Assembly (NCBI RefSeq): GCF_002727185.1
Contig: NZ_NIZW01000032.1
Coordinates: 1 to 64,000, forward strand
Reading direction: 5' to 3'
DNA length: 64,000 bases
Source of the DNA: Rhodopirellula bahusiensis
GTDB lineage: Bacteria; Planctomycetota; Planctomycetia; Pirellulales; Pirellulaceae
Part shown: positions 24,118-32,815 of the stretch, piece after piece
How the letters are laid out: every line of letters begins with the position of its first letter
How positions within the stretch are numbered: the stretch's first letter is position 1
The notes under the pieces: generated by a model
The model's database searches: none
Seen by the model: the letters and a program-made list of their open reading frames with translations, nothing else
What the model was told of the DNA's origin: nothing
Position numbers and translations under genes: made by a program

Positions 24118-24942
24118 TCATTCCCGCTTTGGCGGATTTCCGAGACAGATGTTCTTGTCGACGAACACACGACCATCGGACCAGACCGAGATTTCGCATG
24201 ACTTGAGTGAATGTCCTAGCCAGTCAACCAGCCGGTCGAATACCTTCCGAAGTCTTTGGGGACGTGGGAACGGTTGGCCGCCGATCGTGGTGATCTTGTA
24301 CGACCTCTTTGTTAGATGCGCTATCATGTCGACCGTCGACGGGAAGTCATCGTCGGCGGTCAGCTTGTGCCCCAAGAGCTTCTCCGATTCACGAATCGAT
24401 GCTGCCATGTCGCTTGCGAGCACCTTGCACAACTCCTGACGAATTGATTCCGCTTCCTCATCGGCGGGGAGTTCCTCGGGGCGGTTCTGTTTGAGCCAAG
24501 CTTTCAACTCCTTCTGTTTTTTCGCGATCGGCGCGACACGTTTCGGCAGACGTTTGAACTCAGGCAACTGATCGCCTTCACGCTCATCGATGTCCGGTAC
24601 AGATGACTTGCGCCGGGTCAATCTCAACAGGAAGTCAGCAAAGTTAGCGCCAGCGATGGATGTTTGTCCCTCGCTATCGCAGTGGATGATGGTGGGCGAA
24701 GTTCGCGTCTGAAACCAGAAGGCCACAAACCCGCCGTCTCCTAGTCGCAAGAAAGGGACCACTCGGTCTCCGGCGTCGAATCCAAGCAAGTCCGAAGCCT
24801 TGGTGTACTTCACAGCGAACCAACCCAGGTCGTCCAGCTGGGAGTGGCGGCAAACTTCCACGAACGATTGGAAGGCGGCCGGCAGCCGAAAGCCCGTCGC
24901 AACCCGGCGCTCGATGCTTTGAATCTTGATTTCATACTTCAT
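24118..24942 (-). CDS. Hypothetical protein with possible SMI1/KNR4 (SUKH)-like domain
   Basis: A 274-residue cytosolic protein. Residues about 14-115 (FRLPAAFQSFVEVCRH, LDDLGWFAVKYTKASDLLGF, VVPFLRLGDGGFVAFWFQ) resemble SUKH domains, which begin with a (L)P-x-x-(F/Y) segment and have G-D-(G/S)-x-x-(F/Y) strands; family members include immunity proteins to secreted toxins. The C-terminal half is charged and helical, with no motif recognised. The ATG at 24942 has AGGAGA upstream, which fixes the start. No toxin gene is visible nearby, so an immunity role is only a possibility. Confidence 0.6.
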   Translation of the reverse strand: MKYEIKIQSIERRVATGFRLPAAFQSFVEVCRHSQLDDLGWFAVKYTKASDLLGFDAGDRVVPFLRLGDGGFVAFWFQTRTSPTIIHCDSEGQTSIAGANFADFLLRLTRRKSSVPDIDEREGDQLPEFKRLPKRVAPIAKKQKELKAWLKQNRPEELPADEEAESIRQELCKVLASDMAASIRESEKLLGHKLTADDDFPSTVDMIAHLTKRSYKITTIGGQPFPRPQRLRKVFDRLVDWLGHSLKSCEISVWSDGRVFVDKNICLGNPPKRE

Positions 24943-25191
24943 GATGATTCTCCTGGACTCGCCTCGCGATGTGTGCTCTGAGACTCGGGCAACAGGAAAA
25001 CGATAGCAGACCTCACGACCCCGAGTGGAATTGTCCCTGTCCTCGAGGACGCGGTTAACTGTCCCCTCCGATCCAATGTGTGACGAGTTGGAATGCGTCA
25101 AGCGGGCCGCTGTGAAAGGATTGGCACAAGCACGAACAGACCCATTGGTAGAGAACAAGCCACGCGGATGAACTGACGCTCGCAGAACTAT

Positions 25192-25536
25192 TCAAGGGCA
25201 ACGGTTACCCTCCTGATCATCTTCCTGTTCCGAGTCCTCTTCTGGAGGATTTGGCAGATCATCGAGGTCGATTCGCCCGACGTGGTCGCCGTCGACTCGG
25301 AAACGAATTCTTCCGTCGTCGATCACAATGGAAATTTGTCATCGTCGGGCGTCCCGACGACTTTCCATCCAGTCTTCATGAAGATCGATGTCTCGCACTC
25401 GCTCGGGAGACAGTGGCAGCACCTCGCCCAGCGTGGGATAGTCGTTGCCGAATGTCTTCGCAGATCCGCCGGTGGCCAAGAGAAGCAGCGTTCCGACAAA
25501 GATTTGAAAGGGGCGGATCGTCGCTTGAACGCACAT
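25192..25536 (-). pseudogene. Small secreted protein interrupted by an in-frame stop
   Basis: From an ATG at 25536 the frame reads a signal-like segment (RPFQIFVGTLLLLATGGSA), then KTFGNDYPTLGEVLPLSPER and EDWMESRRDARR, where TGA (25339-25341) interrupts. The same frame continues ISIVIDDGRIRFRVDGDHVG, RIDLDDLPNPPEEDSEQEDD and stops at 25192. The smooth continuation after TGA suggests a CGA-to-TGA nonsense mutation in a gene of about 115 codons. Function unknown; the tail is strongly acidic. Confidence 0.5.
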
Positions 25537-25703
25537 GATTTGGCACTTCGTTGGCAGGAGCACGGGAGAGAACTTGTCTCTGCCTGACCAAGCGTTTGAA
25601 AAACCGCTTTGTCACAACGATTTTGAAGGTGATTTTGCCGCGATGAGAAACGCCACGGGCGGTACTTGGGGAGCGATTTGATTCTCCGTGGCTGAGAACG
25701 TTG

Positions 25704-26468
25704 CTATTTCGTGTTCGCAAGTGGAGACGTTTTCTCGACCACCCAGATGTTTCTGAATCTAACTTTCGAGCCGTGTTCCTGAAGCACGATCGGCGAGGTC
25801 GGTTCCTCGGGGAAAGCGGCGTACTTGTTGCGACGAAGTGACAGTTTGAAGTCGTCGTGAATCAACTTTCCGTTGAGCCGTACGGTGACACGCGCGGCAC
25901 CGTTTTCCGTCATGAAGCCGTTCTTGCCGATCTCAGCGGCTTGGTATTCCAGGTCCACCGTTTGCCACTCGCCAGGGCCGAGTGCGGCGTTCACGTCAGG
26001 GGCCCGGATTTGATAGATCGCGCCGCAGTCACCCAGACCGGGGCGTTCTTTGTCGGCGCTGTGGAGGACTTGCAACTCGTACAACGGGCCGAAGAAGATT
26101 CCGCTGTTCCCGCTGCCTTCCTCGGGCAACTGAAACTCCAGGTGCAGACGATAACTACCGAAAGTTTGCTTCGTGCAAAGAAACTGCTTGCGTCGCTTGC
26201 CGTCCAATTCAAACGCGATTTCCATCGCGTCGCCGTCCACCATTTTCCATTGCACTTCCTGTTGATCGTCTTTGGGATTGATCCATTGCCACGAGAACGG
26301 TTTCCAGGCATCGAACCCCGAACCGTCAAACAGCACCACAGCGTTCGCAGGTGGGTCTTGTCCCAGTGTTGATGTGGAGGCGCTGTCCGCGGAAACCGCC
26401 GTTCCAGTTGCGGCCATGAGGATGCCGCTCAACAGAAACAGACGAACAAACATGCTTCTTGAAATCAT
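25704..26468 (-). CDS. Secreted DUF1080 (3-keto-disaccharide hydrolase-type) domain protein
   Basis: A 254-residue protein with a signal peptide (FVRLFLLSGILMAATGTAVSA). The mature part is one DUF1080 domain: VVLFDGSGFDAWKPFSW, VQWKMVDGDAMEI, FGSYRLHLEFQLPEEGSGNS, GIFFGPLYELQVL, and YKLS-like sheets ending SPIVLQEHGSKVRFRNIWVV. The E/Q-x-H-G-x3-x-(F/R)-R-N-I-W motif is diagnostic. DUF1080 folds as a concanavalin-like jelly roll; some members hydrolyse 3-keto-glycosides. It lies downstream of two sulfatases on the same strand and probably works with them on polysaccharide outside the cytoplasm. Confidence 0.88.
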   Translation of the reverse strand: MISRSMFVRLFLLSGILMAATGTAVSADSASTSTLGQDPPANAVVLFDGSGFDAWKPFSWQWINPKDDQQEVQWKMVDGDAMEIAFELDGKRRKQFLCTKQTFGSYRLHLEFQLPEEGSGNSGIFFGPLYELQVLHSADKERPGLGDCGAIYQIRAPDVNAALGPGEWQTVDLEYQAAEIGKNGFMTENGAARVTVRLNGKLIHDDFKLSLRRNKYAAFPEEPTSPIVLQEHGSKVRFRNIWVVEKTSPLANTK

Positions 26469-26505
26469 TTTCTGGTCCTTGAATGGTGTGATCGCTTCGG
26501 TCAAG

Positions 26506-27915
26506 TCACTTGGTCGTCCGTGGTTCGTTGAGCCATTGGTTCAGCTCAGCACTCAGTGACGCGACCAGGTCTGGATGCTCGGCGAGCACGTTGTGTTTCT
26601 CGTTGGGGTCGGTGTCCACGTCAAACAATTCGACCGGTTTGCCTTTGAATGCGAGCAGCTTCCAGTTCCCACGCCTCACCACTTCCGTCGCGAATGGCTT
26701 GGGTTTGGGAGTGTGACGCTGAAGCGATTTGTAGAGTTCCAATTGCCAGAACACGGTGCCTCTTTCTTCGTCGCTCGGCGGGGTGCCTCCCTTCCAATGC
26801 GGCAACAGACTCAGTCCATCCAAGGACAATGCGCCCGGCACATCGACACCGACTGCGTCGCAGAAGGAGGGCAAAAGATCGTTGGTGTGGCCAAACGCCT
26901 GCGATGTTTGGCCCGGTGGAATGGCGGCTGGCCAACGCACGATCATCGGCACGCGAATGCCGCCGTCATGCAGGTCGGTTTTGCCGCCTTTCAAGTCGTG
27001 AATGAAGCCTTCAAAAGCAGCGCCGTTATCGCTGGTGAAAAGGACCAGCGTGTTGTCGGCGATCTTCAGTTCATCGAGCTTCTGAAGGATCTCGCCAACC
27101 TTGGCGTCCATGTGCTGGACCATCGACCGGAAGCGGTGTTGATCGTCGCTGATCCCGGCCGCAGTGGTGTCGGACCAATGCGGCTCGGGAGCCGTTTCAT
27201 AAGGTTTGTGGGGAACGAGCCACCACATGTTGATGAAAAAGGGAGCCTCCTCATTCGAGAATTTTTCGATCATCTCGACCGCGAAATCTCCGTTGGCATC
27301 GGTGAAGTGTTTGGGATAGTACGGATCGTCTTCGTTGATCCGTTGGTCGTTGCGAAGAAGGACCGTTCCGCCTTTCCGGAAGAGCGTTTTGTCACGCCCC
27401 ATTTTGCCGCGAAGTGGTTGTTGCTCGATCTGCGTTTGATAGAAATCGAACCCGTGTTGGCGAGGGCCGGGTTGGTTGGTCAAGCGTTTTCCTGTTTCGT
27501 CAACATGCAGTCCGCCGAGATGCCATTTGCCAACGTGCGCCGTGTTGTAACCAGCGTCGCTCAAAAGTTCGGCCACCGTCGTCGCGGATTCGGGCAGCCA
27601 TCCGTTTCGATCATTGAAGTGTTTTGTGATTCCAAATCGCAGCGGATAACGACCGGTCAGCACCGAGGCTCGCGTCGGAGAACAAACAGCCGAACCGGCG
27701 TAGAAGCGATCGCACCTCAAGCCTTCACTCGCGAGCCGATCCAAGTGTGGCGTCTTGACGGCGGGGCTGCCAAAACAGGACAGGTCTCCGTAGCCGAGGT
27801 CGTCCGCCAGTAACAGGATGATGTTGGGACGATCGGCGGCGTGGAGCGGCGCTGCGTTGGCCAGAAAGACAACGGCGATGCAGGCAATCGCCAGCGAGTG
27901 GATGAGAGGTTTCAT
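26506..27915 (-). CDS. Secreted sulfatase with CSPTR motif
   Basis: A 469-residue S1-family sulfatase with signal peptide (IACIAVVFLANAAPLHAA). Metal residues are in IILLLADDLGYGDLSCFGSP; the formylglycine site is CSPTRASVLTGRYP, with Cys78 converted by a formylglycine-generating enzyme. GKWHLGG, VPHKPY, LFTSDNGA and HDGGIRVPMIVRWP complete the active site. The ATG at 27915 is chosen because the signal peptide begins there; upstream codons look random. It probably removes sulfate esters from an extracellular polysaccharide. It is followed after 37 bases by the DUF1080 gene and preceded by another sulfatase. Confidence 0.93.
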   Translation of the reverse strand: MKPLIHSLAIACIAVVFLANAAPLHAADRPNIILLLADDLGYGDLSCFGSPAVKTPHLDRLASEGLRCDRFYAGSAVCSPTRASVLTGRYPLRFGITKHFNDRNGWLPESATTVAELLSDAGYNTAHVGKWHLGGLHVDETGKRLTNQPGPRQHGFDFYQTQIEQQPLRGKMGRDKTLFRKGGTVLLRNDQRINEDDPYYPKHFTDANGDFAVEMIEKFSNEEAPFFINMWWLVPHKPYETAPEPHWSDTTAAGISDDQHRFRSMVQHMDAKVGEILQKLDELKIADNTLVLFTSDNGAAFEGFIHDLKGGKTDLHDGGIRVPMIVRWPAAIPPGQTSQAFGHTNDLLPSFCDAVGVDVPGALSLDGLSLLPHWKGGTPPSDEERGTVFWQLELYKSLQRHTPKPKPFATEVVRRGNWKLLAFKGKPVELFDVDTDPNEKHNVLAEHPDLVASLSAELNQWLNEPRTTK

Positions 27916-27970
27916 GTGTGGGACGTGGATGATGTGGGAGTGCCGCATGAGACAGGCAGCATTGGGGAAT

Positions 27971-29443
27971 TCATTTGCCCGAATGAGACGACTTGCCTTT
28001 GCGAGCGGCTGGTGCGGGCACGGGCGGCTTCGTCGGGCGAGCATCCAGCGGGTCGAAGAACCGCATGTTTGTTCCGACTCGGTCGAAGTCGCCGAGGTCT
28101 TCTCGCATCGATTCAGCTAGCCCCAGCAGTCTTTCAACGACTTGTGGATTTTCCGCCGCCACGTTCGTTGTCTCGCCCAAGTCGTTTTGCAAATCAACCA
28201 GGAAGGGACTCTCAAAACCGATTCGGTCCTTGGGAGCGATGTGCGAATTGCGACTGAACGGGGCAACTCCGATCGGTTCTTTTTCGCGGGGCAAATGGAG
28301 CTTCCATTTGCCCTGCCGAACGGCCTGCAGATGGACTCGAAGGTAATAGAAGAACGCCTTGTCAGGATCGGCTTGGTCAAATTCACCGTGAAAGAGATGA
28401 CGGATGTCTTCGCCGTCGATCACTCGATCGGACGGAACGTCGGCTCCGGCGAGAGCAGCCAAGGTTGGCATCACGTCCATGGTCGTCGCAATCGAATCGC
28501 AAACCGTTCCCGCGGGCACTTTGTCTGGTCCCCAAAGAATCGCGGGGACTCGCACGCCACCTTCGAAGGAGGACACTTTGCCGCTTCGTAGCGGACCAGC
28601 GGACCCACCGTGATCACTTGGGCGATGCCCGTCCACATGCCCTTTGTTCTTGACCAACCAAGGACCATTGTCGCTGGTGAAAAGAACGTAGGTGTTATCG
28701 GCGAGCTTCAGTTCGCTGAGTGTGTCCAGGATCCTGCCGACGTTGAAATCGATCTCTTCAATGACATCGCCATACAGGCCACGTTTGCTTTTGCCTTTGA
28801 ACGCTTGGGACGCATCCAACCGCGTGTGCGGCATCGTATGAGGGATGTAGACAAAGAATGGTTGGTCTTGGTTCTGTTCGATGAACGAGATGGCTTCGTC
28901 GGTGTAACGCTGAGTCAACGTCGCCATGTCGGAATCAGGATCGATCAGCTCTTTGTTGCGGTACAGATTCGCCACACGGTCATTGCTGGTGGGGGTTCCG
29001 TAGAAGTAGTCAAATCCCTGACCGGTCGGAAGCAAATCGGGGAAGAAGCCGGTCTGCGTGTGTTTGGCGAGATCCCACTTGCCAAAGCAAGCCGTGGCGT
29101 AGCCTTGTGTTTTCAGCACTTCCGCGATAGTGATTTCGTCTTCGTGCAAGATCGGGTGAATCTGCTTGGTGTGCCCTCGTTCCGCCACCCGCAGCGGGTA
29201 GCAACCGGTCATCAAGGCGGCTCGCGATGGTCCGCAGATGGGCTGAGCGTAGAAGTTGGTGAACTTCATGCCTTCCCTTGCCATCGCATCCAACCGCGGC
29301 GTACGGATGTCGGGCGAGCCAAAACAGCCCACGTCCTGGTAGCCTTGGTCGTCGGTGAAGATGACGACAAAGTTAGGCGGCCCGGCGGCCGCGATTCCCT
29401 GCATCAGGCACACGCACATCAGGGCTTGGAGCTGGAGCTTCAT
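27971..29443 (-). CDS. Secreted sulfatase with CGPSR motif
   Basis: A 490-residue sulfatase. Signal peptide LQLQALMCVCLMQGIAAAG; metal motif VVIFTDDQGYQDVGCFGSPD; catalytic CGPSRAALMTG with Cys70; GKWDLAKHTQTG, PHTMPHTRL, FTSDNGPWL and EGGVRVPAILWGP. The C-terminus is a basic tail (KPPVPAPAARKGKSSHSGK). Same strand and close spacing with the sulfatase at 26506 suggest co-transcription, although they are not close subfamily members (different residues around GKW). The start ATG at 29443 fits the signal peptide; an upstream extension would be encoded by repeat DNA and the neighbouring gene's tail, so is rejected. Confidence 0.92.
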   Translation of the reverse strand: MKLQLQALMCVCLMQGIAAAGPPNFVVIFTDDQGYQDVGCFGSPDIRTPRLDAMAREGMKFTNFYAQPICGPSRAALMTGCYPLRVAERGHTKQIHPILHEDEITIAEVLKTQGYATACFGKWDLAKHTQTGFFPDLLPTGQGFDYFYGTPTSNDRVANLYRNKELIDPDSDMATLTQRYTDEAISFIEQNQDQPFFVYIPHTMPHTRLDASQAFKGKSKRGLYGDVIEEIDFNVGRILDTLSELKLADNTYVLFTSDNGPWLVKNKGHVDGHRPSDHGGSAGPLRSGKVSSFEGGVRVPAILWGPDKVPAGTVCDSIATTMDVMPTLAALAGADVPSDRVIDGEDIRHLFHGEFDQADPDKAFFYYLRVHLQAVRQGKWKLHLPREKEPIGVAPFSRNSHIAPKDRIGFESPFLVDLQNDLGETTNVAAENPQVVERLLGLAESMREDLGDFDRVGTNMRFFDPLDARPTKPPVPAPAARKGKSSHSGK

Positions 29444-29539
29444 GGAGGACCGATCGGCTTGGTGGGTGAGCAGGAAAGAGCGGGAATGACAACGTTGAAC
29501 GTTTGAGCGTTCGGTTGCGGGGGATGGCTTCCGGACAAT

Positions 29540-29562
29540 CACAGGCTGGAAGCCTATGCCAC
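29540..29562. repeat. Single arm of the GIGFQPV/GWKPMPH repeat
   Basis: CACAGGCTGGAAGCCTATGC plus CAC is identical to the right arm of the hairpin at 55726. It sits directly after the stop codon of the beta-propeller gene. Only one arm is present, so this is a half or decayed copy. Confidence 0.7.
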
Positions 29563-30498
29563 TTATTTGAGGATGGGGCCGGCGATTTTTTCCCCGTTGG
29601 TGGTGAGAAGCTGGAAGTGGTGAACGCCGACCTTTTGGCCGTCGCGGTAGGTCCACACGACTTGCTTGTCTCGCGTCACTTCCATGAGTTTAGGTGCGTC
29701 CACGTCGGCTCGGCCGCCCGCGTAGCTGGTGATGACGACGTTGCCATTGGGAAGTAGCTGAGCACCGCATGGGTCTTGCAGCCATGCACCGGGAAGGTCT
29801 TCGTTGGTCAGCGTCCAGATGACGTTTCCGTCAGCGTCGAAGTCGATCACTCGGTTGCCATGGGTGCAGCAAACAAGTGTCTGTCCATCGCCATGTCGAA
29901 TGGCGGTGAATGGCCATGTGTGGATCTTGTGATCGGTGTCACCGGGGACGGTTGTGTCCAATTTGCCAAGGACCTCGCCTTCTGGCGAATAGTGGAAAAC
30001 GGCGAAGTCCAAAAGGTGCGGAGCGAGATAGGTTCCGTCGGCAAGTTTGCGAGCCATCCGAGTCTGCATGTGATGGTTCTTCTTCTGGCACGCCAGCGGG
30101 AACTCTAGAATCACCTCGCCGGTGGCACTGATTTCGAGCAATCTGGGGTTGTTGCCCGCTTCCGTGATGACAAACGTGCCGTCGGCGGTTGGCTGAGCGC
30201 TGTTGACTTCGCTTTGGGTGCCTTTCCAGATCAACGTCTCTTTTCCGTCAGGAGCGATTTGGACGACGGCTCCTCCGCGATGACGTTTGGATTTGTTGAC
30301 CGTCAGAATGATCGTTCCATCGTCGAGCACGTAACCATCGCGTGTTGCGGACGGATAGGTCCAGCTTGCCTCGCCGTCGGCTCCCATGATGTATGTCTTT
30401 TGCCCGCACGCCAGGAAACTGTGCGCGACGTCTTGCGCTACCACCATGTTGGTAGTGAGGCAGAGTAGAAGGGTGGGCAGAATTTGGAGTGATTTCAT
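29563..30498 (-). CDS. Secreted beta-propeller protein (PQQ/arylsulfotransferase-like)
   Basis: A 311-residue protein with a signal peptide (LQILPTLLLCLTTNMVVAQ). Repeating blade elements such as GEASWTYPSATRDGYVLDDG, GTFVITEAGNNPRLLEISAT, GQTLVCCTHGNRVIDFDADG and GNVIWTL indicate a six- to seven-bladed propeller of the type seen in PQQ-like and arylsulfotransferase-like proteins. The conserved HxW/H catalytic pattern of true arylsulfate sulfotransferases is not evident, so a binding role is more likely. It lies between sulfatase genes on the same strand, pointing to sulfated glycan use. Confidence 0.75.
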   Translation of the reverse strand: MKSLQILPTLLLCLTTNMVVAQDVAHSFLACGQKTYIMGADGEASWTYPSATRDGYVLDDGTIILTVNKSKRHRGGAVVQIAPDGKETLIWKGTQSEVNSAQPTADGTFVITEAGNNPRLLEISATGEVILEFPLACQKKNHHMQTRMARKLADGTYLAPHLLDFAVFHYSPEGEVLGKLDTTVPGDTDHKIHTWPFTAIRHGDGQTLVCCTHGNRVIDFDADGNVIWTLTNEDLPGAWLQDPCGAQLLPNGNVVITSYAGGRADVDAPKLMEVTRDKQVVWTYRDGQKVGVHHFQLLTTNGEKIAGPILK

Positions 30499-30570
30499 GT
30501 TGTCACGATCGGGGGTGGGGAGGTTTGTGTGGGGGTGGGAAGGCGTTGTTAAGAAGTTGGCTCGGTCGAG

Positions 30571-32766
30571 TCACTCTGATTGGGTGAGGCGGTCGATCCA
30601 TTCCGCATGTTGTTGCTTGATGGAATTCATCGATGGGTCATTCGCCAAGTTATGCCACTCGTTCGGATCGACGTCGTGATCATAGAGTTCTTCCGATCCA
30701 TCAACGTAGCGGATGTATCGCCAACGGTCGGAACGAACCGTGTGGTTGCCCGCTTTGGTTGACGTGAGTGCGGGACGATCCCAGGGGCCGTCTGGATTGT
30801 CGAGCAGTCTTCGAAAGCTCAACCCTTGCAGCCCACCGGGAGGCGGCAATTCGCAGAGTTCCGCCAAGGTCGGGTAGATGTCGATCAATCCCACGGTTCG
30901 TTGGCAGACGTTTCCGGAGCCCACCGAGTCGGGAGTTCGCACGATCAAGAGGCTGCGGGTTGATTCTTCCCAGGGCATCCACTTTCGCCAGTGGTTCTTT
31001 TCGCCGAGATGCCAGCCGTGATCCGAACACAGAACGACGATTGTGTTGTCCGCGTAGGGGCTGTTGTCCAGTTTGCGGAGCACTTGTCCGATGCAGTCGT
31101 CGATCAACGCGACGCAGGCGTGGTAAGCGTGGACGAGTTCGCGTCGGTAGGAAGGGCTGTATTGTTTGACCGCTTCTTCCGCGATCAGCTTGCTTCGGTC
31201 GAGCACCCAGCGTCGCCCGATTTCAGGCACATCGTCCAAGTCGTTCTTCAGTACTTTCGGCAACGTCAGGCTGTCTCGATCGAACTGATCGAAATAGCGT
31301 TTCGGAGCCGTCATAGGCGTGTGCGGTTTGTAGAAACCCAGCGACAGGAAGAATGGCTGATCGTATTCCTGGTCGAGCTTTTCGATTCCCCAAGCCGCGA
31401 TCTGTTCGTCGGGCATGCCACCTACTTCGATGTCCAACGCCGCCCATGCCAAGGAGTCTTGGGCGTCTTTGCCGAAACGCTTTGCGAATTGTCGACCGTT
31501 GGGAGGTTCAGGTCCCCAACGCAATGTCTTCGGCCCGATCTCGTCCCAATAGGCCTTCTTGCCATGATCGTTGTGGTAGATCTTGCCCATGCACATCGTC
31601 CGATATCCGGAATCACCAAACCAAACCGGCATCTGTTTGGCTCGGTGGTAAGCGTCGTGGGCTGACTTCGACGAGTTGTTGTAGATGCCGGTTTTGGAGG
31701 CGTACATGCCGGTCATGAAGGACGCTCGTGACGCGTAACAAAGAGCGACTTGGCAATGTGCATTGTTGAACAAAACACTTTGCTGAGCGAAGCGATCCAA
31801 GTTCGGTGTTTGAGCGTCGGGATTGCCTCCAAGGCATCCGACCCAGTCGTTGAGGTCATCCACTGTGATGAACAAAACATTGGGGCGATTCGTTTTGTGT
31901 TGCACGGAGGCGGAGAGATCGGCAACCGGAGCGGGAGCGGGAAGTTGGCTCATCGCGGCGGCATAGCGTTCCCCCAGCAACAGTTGGCTGCTTGCGTCGA
32001 AATGCGTTCCGGGGTCCCAAGTCTTCGTGCCCTCGGACGAAACCAATCCCACGGTGGAGCTTTCTGCAGCGACCAATTGGATCGCGGCACGGACGCTGTC
32101 GCGTTTTCCATTGTCAAACACTTCGCCCACGACGATGGGCAAATCCGGAACGCCAACGTCCTCGCGGATTCGAACGATCAGTTCGTCGAGTCGCCGTTGG
32201 TACACTCCCGTGCTCGACTTTGAATCCGATTCTCCTTGGTGCCAAAGCATTCCTCGGATCGTGAATTGGTCGCCACGGTCACTCAGTTGCTTGGTCGCCA
32301 TTCGAATGGTTTCGATGAAATCTCGATAGCGTGGGCCTTGGCTATCGGAGTCTCCCTGCACGCCTGGCTTCCAGTCAACTCGCAGGCTGGAGCCACCCTT
32401 GGAACCCTTGATCAACGCCAGTTTTTGAGCTGGATCGGTTTTCAACATCGAACGTGCAAAGCCGATCTCAGGACCAAAGGTAGGCGACGGAATTTCGCCT
32501 TTGTACTTCGGCGGGATGCTGAATCCGGGAGCGAGCGTCTGCCAACCGTCGCTCGAGTGAGGAACGTTTCGATAGAAGATGATCGCCTCTTCGATCGGGC
32601 TTTTCTGTTCTTCCGTCAGTTCGCTGGTATGGCCGCGGCCATCCATGTTGGATTGGCCAGCGAGAAGGTAGATGTCGTGGTGCTCGGCGACGCAAACGCC
32701 GCGCATCGCGAAAAAGACAATCGCCACCGCGGCACAGACAGCTTTTGTTGAAAGAGACGAGGGCAT
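30571..32766 (-). CDS. Carbohydrate esterase (SASA) / sulfatase fusion with CYASR motif
   Basis: A 731-residue two-enzyme protein with a signal peptide (AVCAAVAIVFFAMRGVCVA). Residues 30-275 are a sialate-O-acetylesterase-like (SASA) domain: LLAGQSNMDGRGH with nucleophile Ser39, GMLWHQGESD, and GTHFDAS supplying His255. Residues 293-731 are an iduronate-2-sulfatase-like sulfatase: NVLFITVDDLNDWVGCLGG, CQVALCYASRASFMTG, MGKIYH, GFYKPHTP, SDHGWHLGEKNHW. The catalytic motif is Cys343-Tyr-Ala-Ser-Arg, with Ala in place of the usual Pro. Deacetylation and desulfation of the same glycan is the obvious inference. The start at 32766 matches the signal peptide. Confidence 0.9.
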   Translation of the reverse strand: MPSSLSTKAVCAAVAIVFFAMRGVCVAEHHDIYLLAGQSNMDGRGHTSELTEEQKSPIEEAIIFYRNVPHSSDGWQTLAPGFSIPPKYKGEIPSPTFGPEIGFARSMLKTDPAQKLALIKGSKGGSSLRVDWKPGVQGDSDSQGPRYRDFIETIRMATKQLSDRGDQFTIRGMLWHQGESDSKSSTGVYQRRLDELIVRIREDVGVPDLPIVVGEVFDNGKRDSVRAAIQLVAAESSTVGLVSSEGTKTWDPGTHFDASSQLLLGERYAAAMSQLPAPAPVADLSASVQHKTNRPNVLFITVDDLNDWVGCLGGNPDAQTPNLDRFAQQSVLFNNAHCQVALCYASRASFMTGMYASKTGIYNNSSKSAHDAYHRAKQMPVWFGDSGYRTMCMGKIYHNDHGKKAYWDEIGPKTLRWGPEPPNGRQFAKRFGKDAQDSLAWAALDIEVGGMPDEQIAAWGIEKLDQEYDQPFFLSLGFYKPHTPMTAPKRYFDQFDRDSLTLPKVLKNDLDDVPEIGRRWVLDRSKLIAEEAVKQYSPSYRRELVHAYHACVALIDDCIGQVLRKLDNSPYADNTIVVLCSDHGWHLGEKNHWRKWMPWEESTRSLLIVRTPDSVGSGNVCQRTVGLIDIYPTLAELCELPPPGGLQGLSFRRLLDNPDGPWDRPALTSTKAGNHTVRSDRWRYIRYVDGSEELYDHDVDPNEWHNLANDPSMNSIKQQHAEWIDRLTQSE

Positions 32767-32815
32767 TGCGATTGCTTTTAGAGTGATTGAACGAGTTCTT
32801 GCTTGGCGTTGCCGA

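Noticed and set aside
25339-25341. In-frame TGA considered as a selenocysteine codon
   Set aside because: No Cys homologue position is known and no SECIS-like hairpin was seen just after it; a nonsense mutation is simpler.
26575-27813. Plus-strand frame of 412 codons
   Set aside because: Antisense to the sulfatase at 26506; no motif of its own.
28610-29506. Plus-strand frame of 298 codons
   Set aside because: Antisense to the sulfatase at 27971; no motif.
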